Origin: Villigracilis sp024434165
Lineage (GTDB): Bacteria; Chloroflexota; Anaerolineae; Anaerolineales; Villigracilaceae
NCBI GenBank assembly: GCA_030263665.1
Contig: SZPK01000001.1
Location: 62,001 to 126,000 of the forward strand
Direction: 5' to 3'
Length of the DNA: 64,000 nucleotides
The position numbers and the translations under genes were made by a program. Within the stretch, counting starts at the first letter, position 1. Each line of letters begins with the position of its first letter. The notes below the pieces were generated by a model. It was not told the DNA's origin. It did no database searches and saw only the letters and a program-made list of their open reading frames with translations. This document shows positions 1 to 7,241 of the stretch, one piece after another.

Positions 1-771
1 GCCTCCACTTATGAGATTGAACGGCAGATCAAGATTTATGAATCAGGCGGAATGGTGGTGCAGGAAACTTTGGGCTGGGACGATGTTCGGGGCGTGACGA
101 CCAGCCAACGGTCGAAGGAAGAGGCGCACGACTACCGCTACTTCCCCGAACCCGACCTGCCTCCGCTTCAACTATCGGATGCGTGGATCGAGTCGATTCG
201 GACTCGACTGCCCGAACTGCCCGAAGCCAAGACCGCCCGCTTCATCTCGGACTTCGGCTTGACTCCGTCCGAGGCGCGTTTTCTCACCTCCGAGCGTGCC
301 CTGGCGGATTACTTCGAGAGCGTGGTCGCCAAATCGAAGAGTCCTGCCAAGACCGTCCATTCGTGGATCGCGGGCGAGTTCATGCGCTATCTCAACGACT
401 CGGGCGTGAGCATCGAAGACGTGACCCTTTCACCCGAAGCCTTCGCCAAGCTGATTGACATGGTGACAGATAAAATCGTCAGCGGGAACAATGCCAAAAT
501 TGTGCTGGCAGAATTGATTAAGAACGGAGGCGACCCGCATGAAATCGTCAAAGCGAAGAATCTCGCGCAAGTCTCCGATGAGGGCTTCATCCAGGACGCC
601 GTGACAAAAATCATCAACGACAATCCATCCGAAGTGGAAAAATATCTCGGCGGTAAAGAGACGCTGCTCCAATGGTTCGTCGGTCAGGTGGCGCGCGCCA
701 CCAAAGGCAAGGCTGACCCGAATGTAGCAAAAGAATTGATGGTGAAGGGATTGGAAGAGCGGAAGAAATAG
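1..771 (+). CDS. gatB: Aspartyl/glutamyl-tRNA(Asn/Gln) amidotransferase subunit B, C-terminal part
   Basis: The reading frame is open from base 1, so the gene starts before the window; 256 residues remain. GatB carries the kinase-like ATP/Mg site of GatCAB, which converts Glu-tRNA(Gln) and Asp-tRNA(Asn) to the amide forms. Visible are the end of the catalytic cradle (YEIERQIKIYESGG, then the HDYRYFPEPDLPP motif near residues 43-55) and the helical plus YqeY-like tail that holds tRNA, ending QVARATKGKADPNVAKEL...EERKK. The last 60-90 bases recur three times downstream (1416, 1950, 4014) next to foreign-looking genes, so the resident 3' end may itself have been replaced. Identity is secure. Confidence 0.95.
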   Translation, partial: ASTYEIERQIKIYESGGMVVQETLGWDDVRGVTTSQRSKEEAHDYRYFPEPDLPPLQLSDAWIESIRTRLPELPEAKTARFISDFGLTPSEARFLTSERALADYFESVVAKSKSPAKTVHSWIAGEFMRYLNDSGVSIEDVTLSPEAFAKLIDMVTDKIVSGNNAKIVLAELIKNGGDPHEIVKAKNLAQVSDEGFIQDAVTKIINDNPSEVEKYLGGKETLLQWFVGQVARATKGKADPNVAKELMVKGLEERKK

Positions 772-813
772 CGTGTTAAAATCATGTAGTCGCCTTTGCA
801 AAAGGAGTTGAAC

Positions 814-1053
814 ATGGACTGGAAAGAACGCATTATTGTTGACCCTAAAATTCTTGTAGGCAAACCTATCATCAAAGGGACAAGGCTCGCCGTCGAATTT
901 ATTGTGGAACTATTGGCACAGGGTTGGGCTGAAAATGAAATCATGAGAAATTACCCAGGCATCACTCATGAAGATATTGCTGCCTGCCTGATGTATGCTT
1001 CGAATATTCTCAAAGCAGAGAAAATTTATCCCTTTGAACTTTCACAGGCTTAA
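814..1053 (+). CDS. DUF433 antitoxin-like protein
   Basis: A 79-residue protein of the DUF433 family, a small winged-helix family usually paired with a DUF5615 PIN-like partner (VapB-type antitoxin role by family knowledge). The family signature is clear: an IIVDPKILVGKPIIKGTRLAVEFIVELLAQGW opening, in two parts, followed by a YPGITHEDIAACLMYA helix. The ATG at 814 is chosen over an upstream TTG at 796 because AAAGGAG (801-807) sits 6 nt before it. A TAAAAT box at 777-782 lies just after the gatB stop, so the pair probably has its own promoter. It ends 2 nt before the next gene. Together they form the first module of the gatB-tail island. Confidence 0.85.
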   Translation: MDWKERIIVDPKILVGKPIIKGTRLAVEFIVELLAQGWAENEIMRNYPGITHEDIAACLMYASNILKAEKIYPFELSQA

Positions 1054-1055
1054 TC

Positions 1056-1415
1056 ATGCGCTTGCTGGCAAACGAAAATTTTCCTTTGGATGCAGTGGAA
1101 GCCTTGCGTGAAGCAGTCTATGATATCGCATGGATTCGCGAAGACGCACGCGGTGCGCCGGATGACAAAATTCTCAAACGTGCACAGCAGGAAAATCGGA
1201 TTGTTGTTACCTTCGACAAAGATTTCGGGGAATTGGCATTTCGATCCAAACTCCCCGCCCAAAGCGGGGTAATCCTATTTCGGATCACTCCAAAATCATC
1301 GCAACATATTGCCCAAGTGGCTGTTCAGGCATTGGCAAGCAGAGACAACTGGGTGGGACATTTCTCTGTTGTGGAAGAAAATAGAATCCGCATGACTTCT
1401 TTGAATCGAGAGTAA
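1056..1415 (+). CDS. DUF5615 PIN-like toxin candidate
   Basis: A 119-residue protein of the DUF5615 (PIN-like) family, predicted Mg-dependent RNase and partner of DUF433. Acidic residues in PIN-like positions are visible: LANENFP at residues 4-10, the APDDKI stretch near 34-39, and TFDKDFGEL near 54-62. The core is followed by a GVILFRI strand and a helical C-terminus. It follows the DUF433 gene after 2 nt, so the two are cotranscribed. Its stop codon (1413-1415) abuts base 1416, where a displaced gatB tail begins, so the module has sharp edges. Toxin activity is inferred from the family and the pairing, not shown. Confidence 0.82.
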   Translation: MRLLANENFPLDAVEALREAVYDIAWIREDARGAPDDKILKRAQQENRIVVTFDKDFGELAFRSKLPAQSGVILFRITPKSSQHIAQVAVQALASRDNWVGHFSVVEENRIRMTSLNRE

Positions 1416-1466
1416 GTCGCCCGCGCCACGAAGGGAAAGGCTGACCCGCTAGAACTCCACGCCTAA
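1416..1466 (+). repeat. Displaced gatB 3' tail, copy A
   Basis: Eleven codons (1416-1448) encode V A R A T K G K A D P, exactly as in resident gatB. The DNA differs at 5 of 33 positions, and all 5 are third-codon positions. The frame then continues with five unrelated codons and stops at 1464-1466. The synonymous-only divergence implies the copy came from a gatB gene that was under selection, rather than from decay of a local duplicate. It separates the DUF433/DUF5615 module from the DUF1801 gene. Confidence 0.8.
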
Positions 1467-1522
1467 CCAAATTAGAACAGATATGCTAAAATCAGTCCAG
1501 CCACTACAAAGGAGTTGACCCC

Positions 1523-1939
1523 ATGGCTGAACCGAAAACTCAAAAAACAAATGCAAGTGTCGAAGCGTTTCTGGAAAGCATTCCCAACGAACAGACCCGC
1601 GCCGATTGCTTTGAAATCGTAAAGATGATGAAGCAAGCCGCCAAAGCGGAGCCTGCCATGTGGGGCAGCAGCATTGTGGGCTTTGGCGAATACATGTTGA
1701 CCTACGCCAACGGAAGTCAATTGCCCTGGCCGGTGATCGCCTTCTCGCCGCGCAAACAGTACATCACCCTTTACATAGATCCCAACCTCGAGAACTACGA
1801 AAACCTGCTCAAAAACCTCGGCAAACATTCCACCGCAAAGGTTTGCTTGTACATCAAAAAACTGGCGGATGTGGACAAAAAAGTGCTTAAAGAGATCATC
1901 GTCAACTCGGTGAAGGCGACGAACAAGATGAATGCGTGA
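1523..1939 (+). CDS. DUF1801 (YdhG-like) protein
   Basis: A 138-residue soluble protein of the DUF1801/YdhG family. Typical features are ESIPNEQTRADCFEIVKMMKQ near residues 14-34, an AMWGSSIVGFG strand, and the YITLYIDPNLENYENLLKNLGKHSTAKVCLYIKKLADVD region (split here only by variable residues). Biochemical role is unknown; some members are linked to metal homeostasis. The ATG at 1523 has AAAGGAG upstream, and a TAAAAT box lies at 1486-1491. It is the second module of the island, bounded by gatB-tail copies A and B. Confidence 0.8.
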   Translation: MAEPKTQKTNASVEAFLESIPNEQTRADCFEIVKMMKQAAKAEPAMWGSSIVGFGEYMLTYANGSQLPWPVIAFSPRKQYITLYIDPNLENYENLLKNLGKHSTAKVCLYIKKLADVDKKVLKEIIVNSVKATNKMNA

Positions 1940-1949
1940 TCTAGAGTTT

Positions 1950-2024
1950 CAGGTTTTCGCTCGTATCATCAAAGGCAAGGCTGACCCGAATGTGATGAAA
2001 GGGTTGGAAGAACGGAGGAAGTAA
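1950..2024 (+). repeat. Displaced gatB 3' tail, copy B
   Basis: Reads in frame Q V F A R I I K G K A D P N V M K G L then E E R R K stop (stop 2022-2024). Compared with the resident gatB end it has one extra codon and lacks five, yet keeps the frame and the KGKADPNV and KGLEER motifs. It begins about 10 nt after the DUF1801 stop and ends 8 nt before the stop of the convergent MFS gene. Confidence 0.8.
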
Positions 2025-2032
2025 GTTTCGCC

Positions 2033-3319
2033 TTACGAGCCTTGAGCATTATTGTCGAAATCTTTGAGGAGTCGGGGTGGCACCGTTTTTAGGAACAAAA
2101 ACAACATGGCCACGCTCATGGCTCCGCCGATGGCAAACATGCTGCGAACGCCAAACAGTTCCGCCACCAAACCCGCCAACGCTGCCCCGATGGGACCAAT
2201 GCCCCAACTCACAAAGCGGCTGGCGCTGTAGACTCGCCCAAGCAGGTCACCGGGGACGGTCATCTGCCGAATCGAAGCGACGAGGACGACCCAAACCGAA
2301 GCGCCAAACCCCGCCGCAAAGGCGGATAGACCAACCAACCACGCGCTTGTTGTCAATGCAGGGACGCCAAGCAGTGCAATCGTCCCAATGAAATCCAGCA
2401 CAAGGGCGTTGCGCGTGCCGATGCGTTTTTGAATTTTCTCCACCATCATCGAACCCAAAAGACCACCCAATGCCATTGCCGTCAGCAATAGACCATATTC
2501 GAACTCATTCAGCCCCATGGCTCCCGGTTTGACGGCATACAGCACCAGCAAGGCGCTCCATCCGGACCAGAAAATATTCATCGAAGCCGTAAACAGCGTC
2601 AGGTCGCGAATGAGGCGGTTATCCCACAAAAAGCGCAAACCGCCTGTGAGATGAGTCCAAAATTCAGGCTTTGGCGATACATCCACTTGAGAGCGGGGAA
2701 TGAACGTTCCTTGAATCAGATATAAAGCAAAAGCAGCAGAAAGATACAGCACAGCGCTCGAACCCGTTGCGATTCCCAAACCGACTCCGGCAAGAAAACC
2801 TGCAAGGGGCGGACCAATGAAAGTGTTTGTGACCGTTTGCATGGCGGTAATCTGCGCGTTCGCCCAATTCAAATGATCTTTTTGTATGATCGAAGGCACA
2901 ATGGATGTAAGTGCTGTATCCACAAGTGTCTCTCCAATGCCCAGAGCGAAAGCAACGATATACAACAAAGGCAATGAGACCTTATCCATCATCACAGCAA
3001 GCGTAAGCCCAAACAGAATCAACACACGCCCAGCCGTCACCCAGAGCATGATCCGGCGGCGGTCGAAGCGATCCACGATGCTGCCCGCTTGCAGCGCAAA
3101 CAACAGCCACGGCAGGCTCAACATGACACTCAAGCCCGCCACGCGCGCAGGCGAATTTGTCAGTTGGACGACAATCAACGGCAGGGTGATCTGGTACAGC
3201 CCGTCGGCAAGATTCGAAAAACCGTTGGCAAACCAGAGCTTTCTAAAATTGAAGGTGGATGAATTACTCGCAGGAAGGGTGGTCGAGGGAAGGATTGGCT
3301 CGGTTTCCATATTTACCAT
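2033..3319 (-). CDS. MFS efflux transporter
   Basis: A 428-residue major facilitator with about 12 hydrophobic segments. It resembles the MFS_3/enterobactin-exporter-like group: FRKLWFANGFSNLADGLYQITLPL at the N-terminus in two runs, SIVDRFDRRRIM between TM2 and TM3, and RMTV-like RQMTVPGDLLGRVYSASRF in the second half. The start is the ATG at 3319 (MVNMETEP) or 3310. A longer frame to 3403 would run through the promoter and the divergent gene, so it is rejected. It is divergent from the ABATE/CGNR regulator at 3391 and shares a 70-bp control region with it, so it is probably a drug pump controlled by that regulator. Substrate unknown. Confidence 0.85.
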   Translation of the reverse strand: MVNMETEPILPSTTLPASNSSTFNFRKLWFANGFSNLADGLYQITLPLIVVQLTNSPARVAGLSVMLSLPWLLFALQAGSIVDRFDRRRIMLWVTAGRVLILFGLTLAVMMDKVSLPLLYIVAFALGIGETLVDTALTSIVPSIIQKDHLNWANAQITAMQTVTNTFIGPPLAGFLAGVGLGIATGSSAVLYLSAAFALYLIQGTFIPRSQVDVSPKPEFWTHLTGGLRFLWDNRLIRDLTLFTASMNIFWSGWSALLVLYAVKPGAMGLNEFEYGLLLTAMALGGLLGSMMVEKIQKRIGTRNALVLDFIGTIALLGVPALTTSAWLVGLSAFAAGFGASVWVVLVASIRQMTVPGDLLGRVYSASRFVSWGIGPIGAALAGLVAELFGVRSMFAIGGAMSVAMLFLFLKTVPPRLLKDFDNNAQGS

Positions 3320-3387
3320 CCAAATATAATTTGATGGTAAAATAGTATCAAAAATGATTTTACCTGTCAAGACAGGAATGATGGTAA
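3313..3387. promoter_or_regulatory. Divergent promoter with TTACCATC/GATGGTAA operator
   Basis: For the MFS gene (minus strand) there is TTGACA (complement of 3365-3370), a 17-nt spacer, then TACTAT (complement of 3342-3347). The dyad TTACCATC (3313-3320) N12 GATGGTAA (3333-3340) lies over the expected start of transcription and the first codon. A third half-site GATGGTAA lies at 3380-3387, directly before the regulator ATG. CCTGTC-AA-GACAGG (3363-3376) overlaps the -35 box. The arrangement suits repression of both genes by the ABATE/CGNR protein (inference). Confidence 0.65.
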
Positions 3388-3390
3388 AAA

Positions 3391-4002
3391 ATGAGTAGTA
3401 CAAAACGCACTCTCGAAACCCTTGAATTGGTTGGCGGAAGCCTCTGCCTGGATTTCGTCAACACGGTCAACTCACGCTATAAACTGGAACACGATTATTT
3501 CGCCTCCTACGCGGACCTGGTGGACTGGGCTGGCAAAATGGAAATCCTCTCACCCTCCCAGGTTAAGAGTCTGAAACAAAATGCCCTGAAAGAAACAAGC
3601 CGTGCGGAGAATGTCCTTGAAAAAACAAGGAATGCCAGGGAAACCTTGTATCGAGTCTTTTCCGCCATCGCAAACGGTTCCAGCCCCAAAGAAGCCGACC
3701 TGAACGCAATTGCCCGGCTCTATCAGGAAGCCATAGGGATGGGGCAGCTTGTAAAAGCAGAGGGACATTTTGTATTCGACTGGAAGCCCGACAGCGCACT
3801 CGACGGCTTCCTTTGGCAGATCGCCGCTTCAGCGCACTCTCTGCTCTCCTCAAAAGAAATACAGCAGGTGAAGGAATGTCCCGGCTGCGGCTGGCTCTTT
3901 TTGGACACCTCCAAAAATCGAAGCCGCCGCTGGTGCAGTATGAACACCTGCGGAGCGCGTGATAAAATGCGCCGCTATCACGGAAAGCTCAAGAAGAAAT
4001 AG
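3391..4002 (+). CDS. ABATE / CGNR zinc-finger regulator
   Basis: A 203-residue protein with an N-terminal ABATE domain (LELVGGSLCLDFVNTVNSR near residues 10-28) and a C-terminal CGNR-type zinc finger: CPGCGW near 170 and WCSMNTCG near 189 give four cysteines, flanked by KNRSRR and RDKMRRYHGK. Members are probable transcription factors sensing stress or drugs. No convincing Shine-Dalgarno precedes the ATG at 3391; GATGGTAAAAA lies directly upstream. The divergent MFS pump is the likely target. A gatB tail begins 11 nt after its stop. Confidence 0.85.
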   Translation: MSSTKRTLETLELVGGSLCLDFVNTVNSRYKLEHDYFASYADLVDWAGKMEILSPSQVKSLKQNALKETSRAENVLEKTRNARETLYRVFSAIANGSSPKEADLNAIARLYQEAIGMGQLVKAEGHFVFDWKPDSALDGFLWQIAASAHSLLSSKEIQQVKECPGCGWLFLDTSKNRSRRWCSMNTCGARDKMRRYHGKLKKK

Positions 4003-4013
4003 CTTTTTTGGTC

Positions 4014-4076
4014 AAGGCTGACCCGAATGTGGTGAAGGAGTTGATGGTGAAAGGGTTGGAAGAGCAGAGAAAGTAA
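4014..4076 (+). repeat. Displaced gatB 3' tail, copy C
   Basis: Twenty codons plus stop read K A D P N V V K E L M V K G L E E Q R K, colinear with the resident gatB end. Of the codon changes, six are synonymous and three conservative (A to V, R to Q, K to R), and the stop changed from TAG to TAA. The frame is intact. It lies between the ABATE gene and the NTase/HEPN pair, and the next TAAAAT box is at 4090-4095. Confidence 0.82.
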
Positions 4077-4104
4077 TCTGCTTTTGATGTAAAATAACGT
4101 CACA

Positions 4105-4437
4105 ATGAGCACAATCTTTTTGAATCAACCGCCCTGCCTCCCTGAAGTTGTGGATCGAATCGTGCGGAATTTTCACCCTGTGAAGATCATCCTCTTTGGG
4201 TCTTATGCACGCGGAAACGCCACGCCAGACAGCGATCTTGACCTGCTTGTCGTGCTCCCCATAGTGAATCACAAACGCAAGGCGGCAATCGAAGTACTTC
4301 GAGTCCTAAATGGGCTGCCCATCAGCAAGGATGTGATTATTACCACCCCTCAGGAAATTGAGGAACGCAGGAACACAGTCGGCGATATTATCCGCCCGGC
4401 ACTAGAGGAGGGAAAAGTCATTTATGAACCCAGATGA
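4105..4437 (+). CDS. MNT-domain nucleotidyltransferase (antitoxin-like)
   Basis: A 110-residue minimal nucleotidyltransferase. The GS-x10-DxD signature is intact (GSYARGNATPDSDLDLL near residues 33-49), with a later acidic strand. In MntA/HepT-type pairs this protein AMPylates and silences the HEPN toxin; that function is inferred here. TAAAAT (4090-4095) is 9 nt from the ATG with no room for a clear ribosome site, suggesting a leaderless start. Its last 14 bases overlap the HEPN gene, so the two are translationally coupled. Last module of the gatB-tail island. Confidence 0.85.
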   Translation: MSTIFLNQPPCLPEVVDRIVRNFHPVKIILFGSYARGNATPDSDLDLLVVLPIVNHKRKAAIEVLRVLNGLPISKDVIITTPQEIEERRNTVGDIIRPALEEGKVIYEPR

Positions 4438-4843
4438 CGCAAAAATCTGGCTGAGATTTGCAGAATCTGACCTGCGAGCCGCACGAACCTTGCTCGAAAG
4501 TGGTGAGTTCTTCCCGCGACAAGTATGCTTCTTTGCGCAACAATGTGGTGAAAAAGCCCTTAAAGCCATTTTGGTTTTTGAAGACGTTTTCTTTCCTAAA
4601 AATCATGACCTGGATCGGCTGAGGGACCTGATTCCTGACAGCTGGAAAGTCAAAAAGAAATTTCCCGACCTGGCGGAATTGACCGTTTGGGCGGTGGAAT
4701 CGCGATACCCTGGTCATTCCCCTGACGCCACTGAGGGCGAAGCACGCGATACACTCCGCTTGGCAGAAGCGCTTTTCAACGCGATCTCAGCCGAGTTGGA
4801 TGAACGAATTCAGCAAGACGAGCAAGATAATTTCAAAGACTAA
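4424..4843 (+). CDS. HEPN-domain protein (toxin-like partner)
   Basis: A 139-residue all-helical HEPN (PF05168-type) protein: WLRFAESDLRAARTLLES at the N-terminus, FFAQQCGEKALKAILV near 38-53, and KNHDLDRLRDL near 63-73. The histidine motif reads NHDL, not the R-x4-6-H-x-Y of the active RNase toxins, so catalytic activity is uncertain. Its ATG lies inside the NTase gene. It ends 15 nt before asnS and may be read into it. Confidence 0.85.
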   Translation: MNPDDAKIWLRFAESDLRAARTLLESGEFFPRQVCFFAQQCGEKALKAILVFEDVFFPKNHDLDRLRDLIPDSWKVKKKFPDLAELTVWAVESRYPGHSPDATEGEARDTLRLAEALFNAISAELDERIQQDEQDNFKD

Positions 4844-4858
4844 AACGAGGCATTCATT

Positions 4859-6202
4859 ATGGCTGAACACATCAGCGTTTCCAAAATATCAAACCACGTA
4901 GGTCAAGACGTCATCCTCAAAGGCTGGGTCTACAACCGCACAGATAAGGGCAAGTTGTGCTTTTTGCTCGTGCGCGACGGGTCGGGCTTTGTGCAGTGCG
5001 TCGCTTTCAAAGGCGACCTGACGCCCGAACTCTTCGAGACCATCTCCAAACTGCCGCAGGAATCGTCGGTGATCATCACGGGCGCGGTGCGCGAGGACAA
5101 GCGCGCGCCTGGCATCCCTGGCGGGTACGAGGTCGGCATCAAGGACTTGCAGGTCATCCAAGCCGCGGACCTCGATTACCCGATGGCGCTCAAGGACCAT
5201 GGCGTGGACTTCGCGCTCGACCATCGTCATCTGTGGATTCGGATGCAAAGTCAGTGGGCGATTCTGCGCGTGCGTGTGCGGGTCATGTCCGCGGTGCGGG
5301 AGTATCTCGATGGTCACGGCTTTTTCAACCTCGATACGCCCATCCTCACCCCCGCCGCCGCCGAAGGGACGACGACCCTCTTCGAGACGCCCTACTTCGA
5401 CGAGGGCTTTGCCTACCTCGCGCAAACGGGACAACTCTACAACGAAGCCAACATCTTCGCATTTGGCAAGGTCTATTGCTTCGGTCCCACCTTCCGCGCG
5501 GAGAAATCCAAGACCCGCCGCCACCTGACCGAGTTCTGGATGCTCGAACCTGAGATCGCCTTCTGCGACCTCGACCAGTTGATGGAAGTGGAGGAGGGTC
5601 TCATCACGTACATTGTGCAGTCCGTGTTGAAGGATTGCGCGGCGGAGTTGAAATTCCTCGGGCGCGATGTGACGAAACTGGAATCCATCTCTGCGCCGTT
5701 CCCGCGCATGTCCTATGACGATGCGGCAAAATACCTGATCGAACTCTACGAAAAAGAGACCGACCCCGAAAAGAAGGAACTGCTCAAATTCGAATGGGGC
5801 ATGGACTTCGGCGCGCCGCACGAAGTGGAGCTGACCAAATTAAACGATAAACCTTTGTTTGTGTACGGTTATCCCAGCGCGGTCAAAGCCTTTTACATGG
5901 AGCCGTGGCCCGGGCGACCTGAAGTTTGCAAGAGCGTGGATTTGCTTGCGCCCGAGGGCTACGGCGAGATCTGCGGCGGCTCGGAACGCATGAGCGACCA
6001 CGATGCCCTGCTGGCGCGCATACGCAAAGAGGGCTTGCCCGAAGAAGCGTTCAAATGGTATTTGGAATTGCGGAAATACGGCTCGGTCCCCCACTCTGGA
6101 TTCGGCATGGGCGTGGAGCGGGTCGTCGCGTGGCTATGCGGCATCGAACACATCCGCGAGGCGATTCCGTTTCCGAGGACGATCAAACGGGTGTATCCGT
6201 AA
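4859..6202 (+). CDS. asnS: Asparaginyl-tRNA synthetase
   Basis: A 447-residue class IIb synthetase charging tRNA(Asn). An OB-fold anticodon-binding domain fills about residues 1-105 (VGQDVILKGWVYNRTDKGKL in pieces). The class II core follows, with motif 2 around FGPTFRAEKSKTRRHLTEFWMLEPE (split by variable positions) and motif 3 GFGMGVERVVAWL near 415-427. EICGGSERM near 365 is typical of AsnS/AspS. Presence of both gatB and asnS suggests GatCAB here serves at least Gln-tRNA. The start at 4859 is the conserved one. A strong terminator follows at 6243. Confidence 0.95.
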   Translation: MAEHISVSKISNHVGQDVILKGWVYNRTDKGKLCFLLVRDGSGFVQCVAFKGDLTPELFETISKLPQESSVIITGAVREDKRAPGIPGGYEVGIKDLQVIQAADLDYPMALKDHGVDFALDHRHLWIRMQSQWAILRVRVRVMSAVREYLDGHGFFNLDTPILTPAAAEGTTTLFETPYFDEGFAYLAQTGQLYNEANIFAFGKVYCFGPTFRAEKSKTRRHLTEFWMLEPEIAFCDLDQLMEVEEGLITYIVQSVLKDCAAELKFLGRDVTKLESISAPFPRMSYDDAAKYLIELYEKETDPEKKELLKFEWGMDFGAPHEVELTKLNDKPLFVYGYPSAVKAFYMEPWPGRPEVCKSVDLLAPEGYGEICGGSERMSDHDALLARIRKEGLPEEAFKWYLELRKYGSVPHSGFGMGVERVVAWLCGIEHIREAIPFPRTIKRVYP

Positions 6203-6242
6203 TCAGAAAACAGAATCAACTACCAGTTCGGAAAGAAGCGGC

Positions 6243-6276
6243 AAAAAATGGCGGATTGATCGTCCGCCATTTTTTT
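6243..6276 (+). terminator. Rho-independent terminator after asnS
   Basis: Stem AAAATGGCGGA / TCCGCCATTTT with a 7-nt loop, followed by a T run. It lies 40 nt after the asnS stop. Confidence 0.85.
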
Positions 6277-6387
6277 ATCCAGAGCTGCCCAAGCCTAGCA
6301 CAAAACAAATGAAAAATCAACAGTTTTGAAAGTTACAATGTTTAATGTTTATCTACCCTTGCACTTTGGATTATGGTATAAGGACTG

Positions 6388-6566
6388 CGCCCTGCGGTGT
6401 TCGTGATATTGCACCTACGTTTTGAGCCAACACCCCTTTTAAGGGTCCTTATCTCAAAGGAAATAACGCGATAGGCCTGAGCCAAGGCGGCGTTTCCCGG
6501 TCAGGACCCACCTGCGAAAGCAGGTTCAAAACCTAGCAGTACACGGCACGTGCGGGGTACGCATTA
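6388..6566 (+). ncRNA. ssrS: 6S RNA (SsrS-like) candidate
   Basis: About 180 nt between asnS and a terminator. The 5' part GCCCTGCGGTGTTCGTGA and TTGAGCCAACACC match my memory of conserved 6S RNA 5' motifs. The 3' part CACGGCACGTGCGGGG can close the terminal stem with GCCCTGC...CGTG, and a GACCCACCTGCGAAAGCAGGTTC hairpin (in two parts) lies in the 3' arm. 6S RNA binds the housekeeping RNA polymerase holoenzyme by mimicking an open promoter. A TATGGTATAA stretch about 8 nt upstream of 6388 could be the -10 region; no good -35 is seen. Ends are approximate. Confidence 0.65.
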
Positions 6567-6568
6567 TA

Positions 6569-6600
6569 ACGGAACGCCCGGCGGGCGTTCCGTTTTTTTT
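6569..6600 (+). terminator. Terminator of the 6S-like RNA
   Basis: Perfect stem AACGGAACGCCC / GGGCGTTCCGTT with a short GC-rich loop and a run of eight T. Confidence 0.9.
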
Positions 6601-6641
6601 ATCTCCCAAATGGATGCGTAAACGCATCACCCATTTGGTAC

Positions 6642-6670
6642 TTGACGAACTCTATGCCTGCGTGTAAAAT
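6642..6670 (+). promoter_or_regulatory. Strong sigma70-type promoter
   Basis: TTGACG (6642-6647), exactly 17 nt, then TAAAAT (6665-6670). It is nearly consensus and points into the gene-free stretch 6677-7100. No open reading frame starts nearby, which supports a non-coding transcript. Confidence 0.75.
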
Positions 6671-6676
6671 CGCCGC

Positions 6677-7100
6677 CATTGTATAGGCGGGTTGACAGGT
6701 AAATAACGGAGATACAGCGGCTGGATCCCGCCTGCGCGGGATCACGAGGTGGAGGTTCTCCCGTGCGAACGGGACGCTAATCCCTCACCCCAGCCCTCTC
6801 CCAGACGGGAGAGGGCGTGTGAGCGGAGAAAATCGGATAGATCAGCGGATGCCTCTGAAGTCAGGTCACTGGCTTCCTTTCTCCCTTCCAAAGCAAGCGT
6901 TTCGGGCAAAAGGAGTTTAAAAAAACTCTGTTGCCTGCCACCGAAAACCGTGCGGCAACGCGCGGGACAAGGTGGGCGCAGTGAACAGGCAAGCCCTGGT
7001 ATTTTTTTATACCCGGCGCCTGTGAGGATTGGAAGGGCATTGCTTTTTAATACCGTCTTTGTATTAAAACAGGTGTGCCCGGGCATACCTGTTTTTATTT
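6677..7100 (+). ncRNA. Unidentified structured transcript upstream of the MGMT gene
   Basis: A gene-free stretch of about 420 nt bounded by the promoter at 6642 and the terminator at 7066. Visible hairpins: CCGCC(6673-6677)/GGCGG(6686-6690); GATCCCGC/GCGGGATC (6724-6743); TCCCGT-GCGA-ACGGGA with a GNRA loop (6759-6774); CCCTCTCCC/GGGAGAGGG (6795-6816, also a genome repeat); GGAGTTT/AACTC (6912-6928); and a long-range TTGCCTG(6931-6937)/CAGGCAA(6986-6992) plus CCACC/GGTGG stem. I checked for RNase P, tmRNA, SRP and common riboswitch cores and found none. It could also be a long leader with attenuation. Confidence 0.45.
7066..7098 (+). terminator. Rho-independent terminator
   Basis: AAAACAGGT-G-TGCCCGGGCA-T-ACCTGTTTTT forms a long, nearly perfect hairpin ending in a T-rich tract, about 145 nt before the next gene. 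Confidence 0.85.
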
Positions 7101-7241
7101 TGCCCTCACCTCAGCCCCCTTTGCCGGTCTTGATATCATTCGACCAACGGGAGAGAGGAAAACCGGAAAGAAATGAGCAAGAAACGGGTCGTCAATGCCG
7201 GCGGCGTCCAATACAATCTTCCGCGAGAAAAGGAGATTGAT

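Noticed and set aside
1416..2024. Gene fragments of gatB as sequencing or assembly error
   Set aside because: The copies differ from the resident gene mostly at synonymous positions and lie at sharp module borders, which assembly duplication would not produce.
4889..5821. 310-residue minus-strand frame opposite asnS
   Set aside because: Composition (Arg, Val, Glu and His rich) is that of an antisense shadow of a high-GC gene; asnS motifs are complete on the plus strand.
6677..7100. RNase P RNA, tmRNA or a known riboswitch
   Set aside because: No GAGGAAAGTCC or ACAGAA core for RNase P, no tRNA-like ends for tmRNA, and no match to the riboswitch cores I could recall.
6749..7240. 163-residue frame in the 6677-7100 stretch
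   Set aside because: Low-complexity translation of a repeat hairpin (PSPQPSPRRER), no ribosome site, bounded by a promoter and terminator that suit an RNA.
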